From: a bacterium
GTDB lineage: Bacteria > Desulfobacterota > Binatia > HRBIN30 > CADEER01
DNA: 64,000 bases
NCBI GenBank assembly: GCA_019637795.1
Contig: JAHBUY010000002.1
Span: 62,001 to 126,000, forward strand
Reading direction: 5' to 3'
The translations under genes and the position numbers were made by a program. The notes beneath the pieces are model-generated. The model was not told where the DNA came from, did no database searches, and saw nothing but the letters and a program-made list of their open reading frames with translations. Positions within the stretch are counted from its first letter, which is position 1; each line of letters begins with the position of its first letter. This document shows positions 55,390 to 62,884 of the stretch, piece after piece.

Positions 55390-56789
55390 CAGAAGCCCGT
55401 CAGCCGGGCCAGGCCGCGGAAGCCCTCCCGGCGCCCGCCCGCCAGATAGGTCGCCATCGCGACTGCATTGGCCCGGTCGTCGTGGGCGCCCGGCCGATGG
55501 TCGACACGGTCCTTGCCGCCGAAGCCGCGTTTGCGCTCCAGGCCGCGCAGCTCGCGCAGCAACACCGGATCATGCGGCACCGTGACGGTGCCGGAGAGCA
55601 CGCGCGGTAGAAACTCGAGGTACAGCGCCGAGCGGTCCAACTCGCTCGGGATCAGCGACGCGCCAGCCCGCTCCGCGGCGCGCTGCGGGAATTGCGCGCC
55701 GTAGCGGTCGGCCGTGATGCGCTGGCACCCGTAGCGGCGGGCGAAGTCGACCAACTCGCCCATGACCGTCTCGGGATTGTGCGGCGCGGGCCAGGCGCGC
55801 ACCGCCGCCACCACGACCCGATCACCGTCACGGTACGCCACCGCCGCCGCGGTCGCGTCGCGCTGCCCGCCCGACACGTCGGCACCGCAGACGTAGGTTA
55901 CGCCGTCTCGCGGCGGCTGCTCCCGCCAGTCGGCCACGCAGCCGTCGAGCGCCTCGGGATCGAGCAGCGTCGCGAGACCCGCCCGGAACTCGCCCAGCAC
56001 CTCCGACCGGTAGGCGTCGGGGTCGTCGTCCCGCATCCGCTCAAGGTAGTCGGCTGGCAAGCCGTCGTGCATCGTCGTCGCCGACGCCTGCCAGACGAGC
56101 GTCGCCGAGTCCTCGCGGCCGAAGTGCCGGCGGTGCAGCTCCCAGAGCGCGCCCGCCTGCCCATACGGCGACGACAGCACCAGCAACCGCCCGCCCGTGG
56201 TCGCGAGCGCCGGCGTCAGCGCCCGCAGCATCTCGACGTCCACGGGGTTGCCGTCGCTGGCGCGGTAGAACGCCAGCTCATCGGCCACGGCAACTAACGC
56301 CCGGATGCCGCGCACCGCCGCCGGCCGGCAGGGATAGACGCCGATCGTCACGCCGTTGGCCAGCGTCAGCGCGTCCGCGGTGCGCCCGGTCACCATGCGC
56401 GCCAGCATCGGCACGCGCTCGAATGCCTGGCAGATGTAGCGGAAGGCGGCGCGCATCGAGCCGCGCATGTCCTGCGCGACCAGCACCGCGTAGGTGCCGT
56501 CCGCGCTGCCGTCCGCCGGCGCGGTGGCGGCGGTGTAGATCACGACGTCGCCGGCCGTCTGTGTCTTGCCGGATTGGCGGCCGGTGATGACCGCACCCGC
56601 CGGATAGCCGCCGGCCCGCGGCTGCTCGCGGCCCGTGCAGGCGCGGAAGAGCGCCAGCCCGTTGTCGTCGAGCGGCAGGCCGTAGAGTGCCCGCAACCAT
56701 GCATCCCACGCGCGCTGCGTCGCTGGGCGCCGCATGTGCGGCAGGCGCCCAAGTAGCTGCGGGTCGTGGCGGAAGTCGATGATGTCCAC
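55389..56789 (-). CDS. terL: Phage terminase large subunit
   Basis: 466 residues from a GTG at 56789. ATPase domain: Walker A 'VITGRQSGKTQTAG' (K75) and Walker B 'RALVAVADELAFY' (D170, E171), with the coupling motif 'LLVLSSPYG' at about 202-210. RNase H-like nuclease domain: D304 in 'YVCGADVSGGQRDATA', a second Asp in 'RITADRYGAQ' and a third in 'GAHDDRANAVAMATYL'. Both activities look intact. It packages concatemeric DNA into a procapsid, yet no portal or capsid gene lies beside it, which is the strongest hint that the element depends on a helper or that it lost these genes. Confidence 0.9.
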   Translation of the reverse strand: MDIIDFRHDPQLLGRLPHMRRPATQRAWDAWLRALYGLPLDDNGLALFRACTGREQPRAGGYPAGAVITGRQSGKTQTAGDVVIYTAATAPADGSADGTYAVLVAQDMRGSMRAAFRYICQAFERVPMLARMVTGRTADALTLANGVTIGVYPCRPAAVRGIRALVAVADELAFYRASDGNPVDVEMLRALTPALATTGGRLLVLSSPYGQAGALWELHRRHFGREDSATLVWQASATTMHDGLPADYLERMRDDDPDAYRSEVLGEFRAGLATLLDPEALDGCVADWREQPPRDGVTYVCGADVSGGQRDATAAAVAYRDGDRVVVAAVRAWPAPHNPETVMGELVDFARRYGCQRITADRYGAQFPQRAAERAGASLIPSELDRSALYLEFLPRVLSGTVTVPHDPVLLRELRGLERKRGFGGKDRVDHRPGAHDDRANAVAMATYLAGGRREGFRGLARLTGF

Positions 56790-56804
56790 CGGGACGCGGC
56801 CCCG

Positions 56805-57254
56805 TCACATGCCGCGCGCCGGCATGAACCCATGGCGCGGCCGCCCGGTGCCGGCCGCACCGGCGAGGATGTCGCGCGCCTGGTCCTTGCTCAGCTCGCC
56901 CGCCTCGACGCGGCGGGCGACGTCCGCGCACAGGTCCTCGGCCACGCCGTCGTCGGCGGTGCCGGCGAGAATGGCGTCGAGCGTCTGGCGGGCCGCGCGC
57001 TCCACGCGCAGCAACTCGTCGTGCTCGACGCGCCAGCGCGTCAGGTCCCCAGCATCGGCGGCGGACGCCGAGCGGATGCGGTCCGCCAGCGCCGTACGGC
57101 GCGCCGCCGCCCGCCTGAGCGGCTCAGCGGCCGAGTCCGCAGCCGCGGCGTGTGCCCGATCGCGGAGCTGCCGCGCCTGGTCGGGCGCGGCGGCGGCGAG
57201 CGCATCCATCAGGCGGCGGTGCCGGTCACGCAAGGTGGTGATGATGTCGGTCAT
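56805..57254 (-). CDS. Helical protein upstream of terL
   Basis: 149 residues from the ATG at 57254 (GGAG about 7 nt upstream). Almost entirely helical and charged: 'ITTLRDRHRRLMDALAAAAP', 'LRDRAHAAAADSAAEPLRRA' and 'VARRVEAGELSKDQARDILA'. Coiled coil is likely over about 10-110. Small terminase subunits often lie just upstream of terL and are helical, so that is a possible role; no DNA-binding HTH is clear. 15 bp separate it from terL. Confidence 0.6.
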   Translation of the reverse strand: MTDIITTLRDRHRRLMDALAAAAPDQARQLRDRAHAAAADSAAEPLRRAAARRTALADRIRSASAADAGDLTRWRVEHDELLRVERAARQTLDAILAGTADDGVAEDLCADVARRVEAGELSKDQARDILAGAAGTGRPRHGFMPARGM

Positions 57255-57400
57255 GATGAATCTCCAGCTCCTCCTGTCGGTGGTGTGAACCGGGCACCGC
57301 CGGACGCGCGCCGGGAGGAGTCGGACGCGACGCCGGCGGGCCGGCCTGCCGGGGGTCGGCAAGGGTCAGTGCATCGCCTCCCGAGCATCGAGGCGCGACA

Positions 57401-57535
57401 TCACGCAGTTCGATTATCTTGGTGGTCGGTCAAGGCGTCGCCCACGGCCGCCAGCCGTCGACGCAAGTGCCACCGCTCGGCGTCCACGGCGTCGAGGTCC
57501 CAGAGCGGCCAGGCGAGGCGCTCGGCGTGCGTCAT
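57401..57535 (-). CDS. Very small element protein (44 residues)
   Basis: 'MTHAERLAWPLWDLDAVDAE' followed by 'RWHLRRRLAAVGDALTDHQD' and a short end. Its ATG overlaps the stop of the 77-residue gene (ATGA), as in all other links of this series, which is the main reason to call it. Charged amphipathic helices are likely. The 146 bp between it and the next gene hold only an 11-codon frame (start overlapping its stop) and no other feature. Confidence 0.5.
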   Translation of the reverse strand: MTHAERLAWPLWDLDAVDAERWHLRRRLAAVGDALTDHQDNRTA

Positions 57536-57765
57536 CGGCGGTCCTCGCCGTAGGCGTGCCGCCCGCAGGCGCAGCGCCAGTCCGCCAGCAGCCGGCCCAG
57601 CTGCCGCTCACTGGCGGCGCGCAGCACCTCGCGCGTGTGGCCCGGGCCGAGCTGGCCGCAGGAGGCGCCGGCGATCGGCAGCGCCACGCCACACTCCGGG
57701 CGCCACACGCGCAGCGGCGGGCCATCGTACGGGCTAGCAGGGCGCGGATGCGATGGGTCAGTCAT
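57532..57765 (-). CDS. Small cysteine-containing element protein (77 residues)
   Basis: Cysteines in 'VWRPECGVALPIAGASCGQ' and 'DWRCACGRHAYGE' could bind one zinc. A helical middle (EVLRAASERQLGRLLAD) lies between. It overlaps the next gene upstream by 8 bp and the 44-residue gene downstream by 4 bp. Family unknown. Confidence 0.5.
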   Translation of the reverse strand: MTDPSHPRPASPYDGPPLRVWRPECGVALPIAGASCGQLGPGHTREVLRAASERQLGRLLADWRCACGRHAYGEDRR

Positions 57766-57955
57766 CGAGGTCTCCCTCGAGCAGCCCGGCGGCGATCAGC
57801 TGGTCGCGCAGGCTGCCGTGCTGCGTCGCCACCGGCTGGCGATCGCGCTGCTGCTGCTCGCGGCGGCGGCGCACCTCGGCACTGATCGCGCTGCCGAGCG
57901 CCTGCGCGGCCCGGCGCTCGCGGTCGGATGCCCAGCGGCGGCCGGCGCGGCTCAT
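57758..57955 (-). CDS. Small helical element protein (65 residues)
   Basis: 'MSRAGRRWASDRERRAAQAL', 'SAISAEVRRRREQQQRDRQP', then 'LRDQLIAAGLLEGDLDD'. Basic at the N-terminus and acidic at the C-terminus. The ATG overlaps the stop of the 137-residue gene by 4 bp. Its long upstream open frame is a shadow of that gene. Family unknown. Confidence 0.5.
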   Translation of the reverse strand: MSRAGRRWASDRERRAAQALGSAISAEVRRRREQQQRDRQPVATQHGSLRDQLIAAGLLEGDLDD

Positions 57956-58365
57956 CGGTCGGCCCTCGGGTGCGCGAAATCGGCCGGGCAAGGGGTAGAC
58001 CCCACCCCGGCCGAAATCTGTGGACAAGACGTAGGAACGGCGGGCATTTTTCGGCGGCGCGTGGCGCGGCTGGTGCGCGTGTACGCCAACTCGCGGGCAT
58101 ACCAGTCGAGCACGCACCGGAACGGGATCACCACCGCGCCGTGGCGGTCGTGGCGATCGAGCACGCGGGCGAAGAACTCGCCGGGCTGGTCGATCCGGCC
58201 GCGGAACTGCCGCGTCAGGAAATCGAGCGACCAGCCGTAGCGCCGGGCGGCGCGGGCGAAGTCGCGGCACGTCACCGCCACGGGCACCGGCAGGCGCGGG
58301 CGAGCATGGCAGGCACGGGCCGGTAGGCCGGCATGGCACAGGCACTCGAGGATGTCGTCGGTCAT
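57952..58365 (-). CDS. Unknown element protein (137 residues)
   Basis: The core is 'CRDFARAARRYGWSLDFLTR', 'QFRGRIDQPGEFFARVLDRH' and 'FRCVLDWYARELAYTRTSRA', then a Pro/Cys-rich tail. Several cysteines near the start ('LECLCHAGLPARACHA') and end are loosely spaced. Helical DNA- or protein-binding roles are possible. Both ends overlap neighbours by 4 bp. I do not recognise a family. Confidence 0.55.
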   Translation of the reverse strand: MTDDILECLCHAGLPARACHARPRLPVPVAVTCRDFARAARRYGWSLDFLTRQFRGRIDQPGEFFARVLDRHDRHGAVVIPFRCVLDWYARELAYTRTSRATRRRKMPAVPTSCPQISAGVGSTPCPADFAHPRADR

Positions 58366-58964
58366 GCGGGATCGTCTCCTGTGGTGTCGGCGGACACCTC
58401 GGCGTCGACCGCGGCCGCCTCGGCCGGCGGCGCAGCCTCGGCCGGCGCGGCAGCGGGCGCGGCGCGATCGCGCAGGTAGGCGTCGAGGTCCGGCACGTCG
58501 ACGGTCCGGTCTGGGCGCAGGCCGAGCGCCTGCAGCATCCGAGACAGCGACTGGACGTGGGTCACGTACCCGCGGCGCAGGATGGGCAGCAGCTCGCCGG
58601 CGTTGTCGACCAGGCGGTCGGCGTGGCCGAACACGTGTCCCTCAATCGTCGAGCAAATCAGCGCCGCCGCGGCGCAGCGGTCGATCAGCAGCCGCTCTCG
58701 CGCCGTCAGGCGGTCCAGCCCGCCGGCATCGGCGGCGAGGTCCTGTCGGAGGTCGGCCAGCGCCCGGGCAATCCAGGTGCGGCGGTCGAGGCTCCCGGCG
58801 GCGATGTGGCGGGCGAGCGAGCGGGCACCGCTCTTGAGCGGGGCGCCGGCGCGGCGGGGGCCGACGTCCTGCCGGCGGTGCCGCGAGCGTCCGCCGTCTC
58901 GGCCGCGACGTGGTGACTGCGCGGTGACCGGCCCATCATCGCCGGCGTAAGTAGGCGTCGTCAT
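58362..58964 (-). CDS. Unknown element protein (200 residues)
   Basis: Starts at the ATG 58964, overlapping the stop of the HTH gene upstream. A basic, disordered N-terminus (about 1-45) leads to a helical domain 'SLARHIAAGSLDRRTWIARA', 'GLDRLTARERLLIDRCAAAA', 'YVTHVQSLSRMLQALGLRPD' and an Ala/Pro/Glu tail (about 150-200). Domain layout and position resemble small phage-packaging or terminase-associated proteins, but nothing specific is recognisable. Confidence 0.55.
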   Translation of the reverse strand: MTTPTYAGDDGPVTAQSPRRGRDGGRSRHRRQDVGPRRAGAPLKSGARSLARHIAAGSLDRRTWIARALADLRQDLAADAGGLDRLTARERLLIDRCAAAALICSTIEGHVFGHADRLVDNAGELLPILRRGYVTHVQSLSRMLQALGLRPDRTVDVPDLDAYLRDRAAPAAAPAEAAPPAEAAAVDAEVSADTTGDDPA

Positions 58965-59317
58965 GCGGCTTTTTCCGCTCGATCCCCGATGCCATGCTCG
59001 GCACACTCGGAATCGAGCGCGGCGGTCAGCTCGGCGAGGCTGAATCGCCGGTAGCGACCGAACATCCGGTGCGGCAGCCGGCCGAGACGGCTCAGCTCGT
59101 TGATCGTCGAGACTGACAAGCTGAATCGCCGCGCCACCTCAGCGGCGGTCACCCACTCGCCGACCGGCGAGCTGCTGGGCGCCGCCGGCGGTGCGGTCAG
59201 CCGGGCGTGCAGACGCGCCTGCGTCGCCGCGCACGCGCCGATGGCGTCCGCCAGCTCGGCTCGCGGCAAGTCGCGCTCGGCCTGCTCGAGGGCGCGGCGC
59301 AGCTCCTCGAGGGTCAT
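58961..59317 (-). CDS. Helix-turn-helix protein, excisionase/MerR-like
   Basis: 118 residues. N-terminal helix pair 'LEELRRALEQAERDLPRAEL', then a winged HTH 'WVTAAEVARRFSLSVSTINE' with 'RLPHRMFGRYRRFSLAELTA', the HTH_17 excisionase-type domain. Its position between the origin-like array and small genes suggests a replication or excision control factor. Overlaps both neighbours by 4 bp. Confidence 0.75.
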   Translation of the reverse strand: MTLEELRRALEQAERDLPRAELADAIGACAATQARLHARLTAPPAAPSSSPVGEWVTAAEVARRFSLSVSTINELSRLGRLPHRMFGRYRRFSLAELTAALDSECAEHGIGDRAEKAA

Positions 59318-59859
59318 CGTCCCTCCTCGCCGACGATGCGCGAAGCATCAGCGGCCCCAGGGGCGCCGGTCGCGGGCCGGTCATCCGCCACCCGATCCCG
59401 CACCGCGAGCAACTCACCCACGGTCACTCGCCCACACCACGCGCGCCAGCTCGGCTCGCCCGCGATGGTCTCGCCGGCCACCTCGAGCGCGGGCCAGCCA
59501 CGGCGGGCGAGCCAGAAGAGCGCGGAGGAGAGGTCAGACCAGCGCGGGCGGTCGGAGGGAGCGAGCGGGCGCGGCGCCAGGAACGCGACTCGCGACGGCG
59601 TCCGGCGCGCCTCAGAATCGACGAAATCAGCCTGTGGATAACTTGCGGCGTGATCCGCGGGTGCGGATCGCTCTGATCCGCGCTGTGATCCGCAATCGTG
59701 ATCCGCAGGACCACGAGAAAACGTAGCATCGACAAGGGCCAGCAGCTCGGCTGATCCGCGCGTGATCCGCTGATCCGATCCGGCGGAGCCTCCGTGATCC
59801 GCTGATCCACCCTCTATAGGGTGGATCGCGGATCGCTGGATCGCGGATCGGTCAGTCAT
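59314..59859 (-). CDS. Unknown protein whose N-terminal half is coded by the iteron-like array
   Basis: 181 residues from the ATG at 59859. The first about 75 residues are repetitive ('TDRSAIQRSAIHPIEGGSAD', 'SDQRITRGSAELL', 'ADHDCGSQRG'), because they are written in the repeat array; the C-terminal half ('RPRWSDLSSALFWLARRGWP', 'GRVTVGELLAVRDRVADD') looks like a normal small domain. Overlap with the helicase gene is 8 bp and with the HTH gene 4 bp. It resembles the way the lambda O gene carries its origin iterons within the coding sequence. Function unknown. Confidence 0.55.
   Translation of the reverse strand: MTDRSAIQRSAIHPIEGGSADHGGSAGSDQRITRGSAELLALVDATFSRGPADHDCGSQRGSERSAPADHAASYPQADFVDSEARRTPSRVAFLAPRPLAPSDRPRWSDLSSALFWLARRGWPALEVAGETIAGEPSWRAWCGRVTVGELLAVRDRVADDRPATGAPGAADASRIVGEEGR
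59633..59849. other. Putative replication origin: DnaA box plus iteron-like array
   Basis: A perfect DnaA box (TGTGGATAA, i.e. TTATCCACA on the other strand) at 59633-59641. Then seven exact TGATCCGC copies starting at 59651, 59674, 59686, 59699, 59752, 59763 and 59795, two near copies at 59771 (TGATCCGA) and 59803 (TGATCCAC), and three inverted GCGGATC at 59663, 59828 and 59843. The array lies beside the helicase/primase gene. A mild AT-richer stretch (GAGAAAACGTAGCATCGACA) interrupts it at about 59715-59735. Confidence 0.6.
59804..59827. repeat. Perfect inverted repeat at the end of the iteron-like array
   Basis: GATCCACCCT, CTAT, AGGGTGGATC: 10 bp arms with a 4 bp centre. It may be a Rep/initiator binding site or a hairpin. 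It overlaps the last TGATCCAC copy. Confidence 0.6.
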
Positions 59860-61633
59860 CGTCACCTCCCGGGAGGTGTCCGGCAGCCTGGGCGAGGCGT
59901 CGATGGCGGGCGACGGTAGCGACGCCGACACTCAGCTCGGTGGCGATCTGGCGGTGGGTCATGCCGTCGCGGATCATCGCGGCGACGCGCTCGGTGAGGC
60001 AGTCATCGAGTGACCGCGATGCCCAGACGAGCCCGCCGCGGCCGTCGTCGGCGAGCGATACCTCGATCGTGCGGGCGTCGTCGCCGTGGACGCCGCGGCC
60101 CTTCTCGAGCGCCAGCTCGACCCGGGCGCCCTGCTCAGCGCGATAGTCGCGCGGGCGGCGGAGCGCGAGCACGGTATCGAGCACGTCCTCTCGGCGGCTG
60201 GTGCCGCGCTGCTGGCCGCCTTTGCCCGCGTGGTGAATCAACAGGACCGTGCGCCCAGCCCGGCGCTGTGCGAGCACCCAGCGCTGGAGCGGGAGCCACT
60301 CGTCGGCCTCACTCTCGGCGGCGCTGGTGAGCGTCGAGATGCTGTCGACGATGATCGTGTCGACGCCGTCGAGGTGCGGCGCGATGGCGCGCTGGCCCTC
60401 GGGGCGGGCGAGGTCGGGTAGCGGGCCGGGCTGCAGATCCGGCGTGATGATCCGCAGCATGTCCGGCTCGGGCGCGATCCGCGCGCCGCGGATGAGCTGG
60501 CGCAGGCGGTCGCGCATGGTGACGGCCGGCATCTCGCCGTCGACGTACAGCACGCGGCGCGGCTGCGGCGCCGACCAGCGCAGCAGTGCGGCGCCGGTGG
60601 CGATCGCCAGCGCGATCGACAACGTGAAGTACGTCTTGCCAGCGCCGCGGGGGCCATAGAGCATGGCGAGTCCCTGGGTCGGGAGCACCGGCGCCAGCAC
60701 CATCTCGCGGGGCGCGAGGTCGAGGGTCAGTAGCTCGGCGACGGTGACGACGCGCAGCCCCGGCGTCGCGGCATCCTCGCCCTGGCGCAGCCCGAGCCAC
60801 TCGCGCAGCCGCGCCACCACCGCCTCGCCGTCGGCGAGCAGCTCGGCGAGCCGCGGCCCGCCCGTGGCGGGGTCGCCCGCGGCGATGGCGGCGGCCGTGT
60901 CGCGCACGGCGCGCACTCGGTCGGCCACCTCCGGATCGCCGGCGACGCGCGCCAGCACGCCGATGATCTGCTCGGCATCCTGGGCCGCCATGCCGCCGCG
61001 CAGCAGTGTGCCGGCCAGCGCCAGGGCCACATCGTGGCGGGCACCGTCCGGCCAGCGGCGGGCGAGCATGGCGACGGCGGCGCACTGCCGCACGGCACGC
61101 TGGAGGGCGGCCACGGCGACGTGCGCTGGCTCGCCGGCGGCGTGCCACGTGATGGCCTCGCCGGTCGGGTGCGTCGACGGCGGCACGACGGTCTGACCGC
61201 CGCTCGACCGCAGCTCGATCAGCGTCACCGCACGGCCCTGCGCGTCGCGGGCGGTGGGGTCGCGCAGCCGCTCCGTCTGCGCCGGCGGCGCGTCGACCAC
61301 GTACCAGGCGTGCGACTCAGGCGATGACGCGCGGCCGTGGCGCATGTCGGTCGCGGGACCGAGCAGCGGCCACGCGGCCCGCGCATACGCGTCGTCGAAG
61401 TCGACATCGCAGAGCCCGCCAGACGGCGCGCCGCAAAGGATGCCGATGCCGCCGGCGCTGCCCACCTCGCGCTCGAGGTCGGCGCCCTGCAGGCGCAGGC
61501 GCTGCCAGCCGCGCAGGGTCGGCGCCTTCGCCGCGCGCCCGAGCGGCACGACCGACCAGCCACGCGCCACGTACTCGCGGGCCGCGGCGAGGATGGCGCT
61601 CGGCGCCTCGGCGCGGGCGGTGGCGGCGGTCAC
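59852..61633 (-). CDS. Primase-polymerase/RepA-like helicase fusion
   Basis: 593 residues from a GTG at 61633. The N-terminal Prim-Pol domain has 'YVARGWSVVPLGRAAKAPTL', the metal-binding DxD in 'GLCDVDFDDAYARAAW' (D76, D78) and 'SSGGQTVVPPSTHPTGEAI'. The C-terminal RecA-like domain is of the RepA/RSF1010 type: Walker A 'MLYGPRGAGKTYFTLSIALA' (K333), Walker B 'DTIIVDSIST' and 'LLIHHAGKGGQQRGTSRRED'. A small HTH closes the protein ('MTHRQIATELSVGVATVARH'). It should unwind and prime at the adjacent array. The gene overlaps the AlpA-like gene by 4 bp and the next gene by 8 bp. Confidence 0.9.
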   Translation of the reverse strand: MTAATARAEAPSAILAAAREYVARGWSVVPLGRAAKAPTLRGWQRLRLQGADLEREVGSAGGIGILCGAPSGGLCDVDFDDAYARAAWPLLGPATDMRHGRASSPESHAWYVVDAPPAQTERLRDPTARDAQGRAVTLIELRSSGGQTVVPPSTHPTGEAITWHAAGEPAHVAVAALQRAVRQCAAVAMLARRWPDGARHDVALALAGTLLRGGMAAQDAEQIIGVLARVAGDPEVADRVRAVRDTAAAIAAGDPATGGPRLAELLADGEAVVARLREWLGLRQGEDAATPGLRVVTVAELLTLDLAPREMVLAPVLPTQGLAMLYGPRGAGKTYFTLSIALAIATGAALLRWSAPQPRRVLYVDGEMPAVTMRDRLRQLIRGARIAPEPDMLRIITPDLQPGPLPDLARPEGQRAIAPHLDGVDTIIVDSISTLTSAAESEADEWLPLQRWVLAQRRAGRTVLLIHHAGKGGQQRGTSRREDVLDTVLALRRPRDYRAEQGARVELALEKGRGVHGDDARTIEVSLADDGRGGLVWASRSLDDCLTERVAAMIRDGMTHRQIATELSVGVATVARHRRLAQAAGHLPGGDDD

Positions 61634-61833
61634 GCGGCGGCCCCCTGCCGGGCGGCCAGCCAGGCGCGCACGTCAGCCAGCCGGTAGCGCACACATCGCG
61701 CCGTCAGGTGCACGGCCGGCGGTGCGATGCCGCGTCGCTGCCACGCGTCGAGGGTGCGCGGCGCGATGCCGAGTGTCAGGCACAGCTCGGCGCGCGAGAT
61801 GAGACGGTCAGCGTCGGGGTCGGTATGCGTCAC
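61630..61833 (-). CDS. AlpA-like helix-turn-helix protein
   Basis: 67 residues from a GTG at 61833. 'LISRAELCLTLGIAPRTLDA' forms the HTH, followed by 'WQRRGIAPPAVHLTARCVRY' and 'RLADVRAWLAARQ'. The HTH_17/AlpA type is common in excision and satellite control. It is the first gene of the main operon, with a TACCGT hexamer 9 nt before the GTG and a hairpin 35 bp upstream. Confidence 0.78.
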   Translation of the reverse strand: MTHTDPDADRLISRAELCLTLGIAPRTLDAWQRRGIAPPAVHLTARCVRYRLADVRAWLAARQGAAA

Positions 61834-61842
61834 GGTGCGTGC

Positions 61843-61870
61843 ACGGTAGCGCGCACGCCGGCAGCGTCAC
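61843..61870 (-). promoter_or_regulatory. Candidate promoter of the element's main operon
   Basis: GTGACG (61870-61865), 16 nt, TACCGT (61848-61843) on the minus strand, ending 9 nt before the GTG at 61833. An imperfect dyad (GTGCG...CGCAC) covers the -10. Confidence 0.35.
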
Positions 61871-61899
61871 GGGACCTATATCCGTGGCGCTAGGTCCCG
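61870..61899 (-). terminator. Hairpin after the coiled-coil/HTH gene
   Basis: CGGGACCTA (61870-61878) and its complement TAGGTCCCG (61891-61899) with a 12 nt loop. It overlaps the stop codon of the upstream gene and precedes the operon promoter, so it can separate the two transcripts. Confidence 0.5.
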
Positions 61900-62456
61900 C
61901 TGCTCCGACCGTCGGCGCTCGGCGGGACGCGCACGTACATCGCGCCCTTCTGCGCCATCGCGCGCAGGATGCTCCGGACCGCGGCGTAGCTGCGTCCCGT
62001 CGCCGCCGCCACCGCTGAGCAGGCCACGTACCGCTCGCGGCCCGTCAGCGCGTCCGTGGCGACGCCGCGGCGGTGTGCCATCGTCTGGCACTCCACCTCA
62101 TAGGGGATGACCACCGCCGCCATGTGCTGCTCGTCGGCGTCGGTCCATCGCGGCCCGCGCGCTCTACGGACTGCCGGCAGCTCCTTCTTGCGGTCGCGAT
62201 CCTTGGCGCGTCGCGCCTCGGTTTCGCGCCTCCAGGCGGCGCGGACCGCCGCGATGCGCTCGTCTGCGTCCGCGCGCTCCAGGCCGATGACCACGTCCAC
62301 CGCGTGCTCGAGCTGCTCGACGCGCGCCCGGAGCTGCGCGTTCTCCGCGCGCAGCCGCGCCAGCTCAGTGCGCGGCGGGCGCGTGGCCTTGCGGGCCGCA
62401 CCGACCTGCGCCTCGATCACCTCGCGGGGCGCCAGCTCGATCCGCCGCCGTGCCAT
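61890..62456 (-). CDS. Coiled-coil protein with C-terminal HTH-like segment
   Basis: 188 residues from the ATG at 62456. 'MARRRIELAPREVIEAQVGA' and 'LARLRAENAQLRARVEQLEH' form a coiled coil (about 28-55), then a basic helix 'RAAWRRETEARRAKDRDRKK'. The C-terminal part 'RERYVACSAVAAATGRSYAA' and 'VRSILRAMAQKGAMYVRVPP' reads as an HTH. It could be a DNA-binding regulator or packaging factor. It is the right-most gene I assign to the element. Confidence 0.6.
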   Translation of the reverse strand: MARRRIELAPREVIEAQVGAARKATRPPRTELARLRAENAQLRARVEQLEHAVDVVIGLERADADERIAAVRAAWRRETEARRAKDRDRKKELPAVRRARGPRWTDADEQHMAAVVIPYEVECQTMAHRRGVATDALTGRERYVACSAVAAATGRSYAAVRSILRAMAQKGAMYVRVPPSADGRSSGT

Positions 62457-62884
62457 ACCCACTCCCGTCGTGGCCCCCGATCTGTGAGACACCGCCGCCG
62501 GCAGGCGCTCGGGATGCGCCGTTCGGTCGGCCGGACCTAGCCGGCGGCGGTATGTGCGCGGCCTAGACTGGCGACGGCTCGACCCGCGCGTCAAGACTCG
62601 GCATGGCGGTCACCACCGCAGTCACCATTCCGCCCCGCCCTCGCCGTTCGGAGCCGACGAGCCGCGGCGAAAAATGCCCGCACTTCCGTTCGACGCGGGT
62701 CGGTTCGGTATGGCAGACCGTCACATAGCCCATGGACAAGCTCGGGATTCTGGACCGGGACGCCAGCGACGTCGGTTCGTGAGCACGTCCACCCGCCGCC
62801 GCCTGCCGCGGTGTGGCTCGCGCGCGATGGCCGCGGCGGGCCGCGGATGCCGATGCACGGCCTGACCGGCTCCCTCGTCGCACC
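62457..62884. other. Gap of 428 bp between element and glycosyltransferase genes
   Basis: No convincing gene. A 103-codon plus-strand frame and a 187-codon minus-strand frame are compositional. A 16-codon plus frame (62731 onward, starting MDKLGILDRD) stops early and could be a gene remnant. The perfect 12 bp inverted repeat at 62491-62551 is the only structure. The right attachment site is expected near here but no copy of the tRNA 3' sequence was found. Confidence 0.5.
62491..62551. repeat. Perfect 12 bp inverted repeat near the element's right end
   Basis: ACCGCCGCCGGC (62491-62502) and its complement GCCGGCGGCGGT (62540-62551), 37 bp apart. It lies just upstream of the right-most element gene. 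A regulatory or end-marking role is guesswork. Confidence 0.5.

Larger units (their letters stand above)
52928..62456 (-). mobile_element. Integrated phage-satellite-like element at tRNA-Gly (right end uncertain)
   Basis: About 9.5 kb. All genes but one are on the minus strand, coupled by 1-8 bp overlaps. Contents: integrase, two small unknown genes, a divergent RHH repressor-like gene, zinc ribbon, PD-(D/E)XK nuclease, large terminase subunit, six small unknown genes, two HTH proteins, an origin-like array, a primase-polymerase/helicase and a coiled-coil/HTH protein. Portal, capsid, protease, tail and lysis genes are absent. The left end is the tRNA; no repeat of the tRNA 3' end was found near the right end, so that limit is only the last element-like gene. 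Confidence 0.75.

Noticed and set aside
59651-59849. CRISPR array
   Set aside because: The repeat is only 8 bp, with irregular and overlapping spacing in both orientations, so it is not a CRISPR. Iterons fit better.
62554-62865. 103-codon plus-strand gene before the glycosyltransferases
   Set aside because: Arg/His/Pro-rich composition without domain or ribosome-binding site.
62457-62884. Right attachment site of the tRNA-Gly element
   Set aside because: Searched by eye for the tRNA 3' sequence (GGTTCGACCCCGG...). Only a 7 bp TCGACCC match at about 62579 was seen, which is not convincing.
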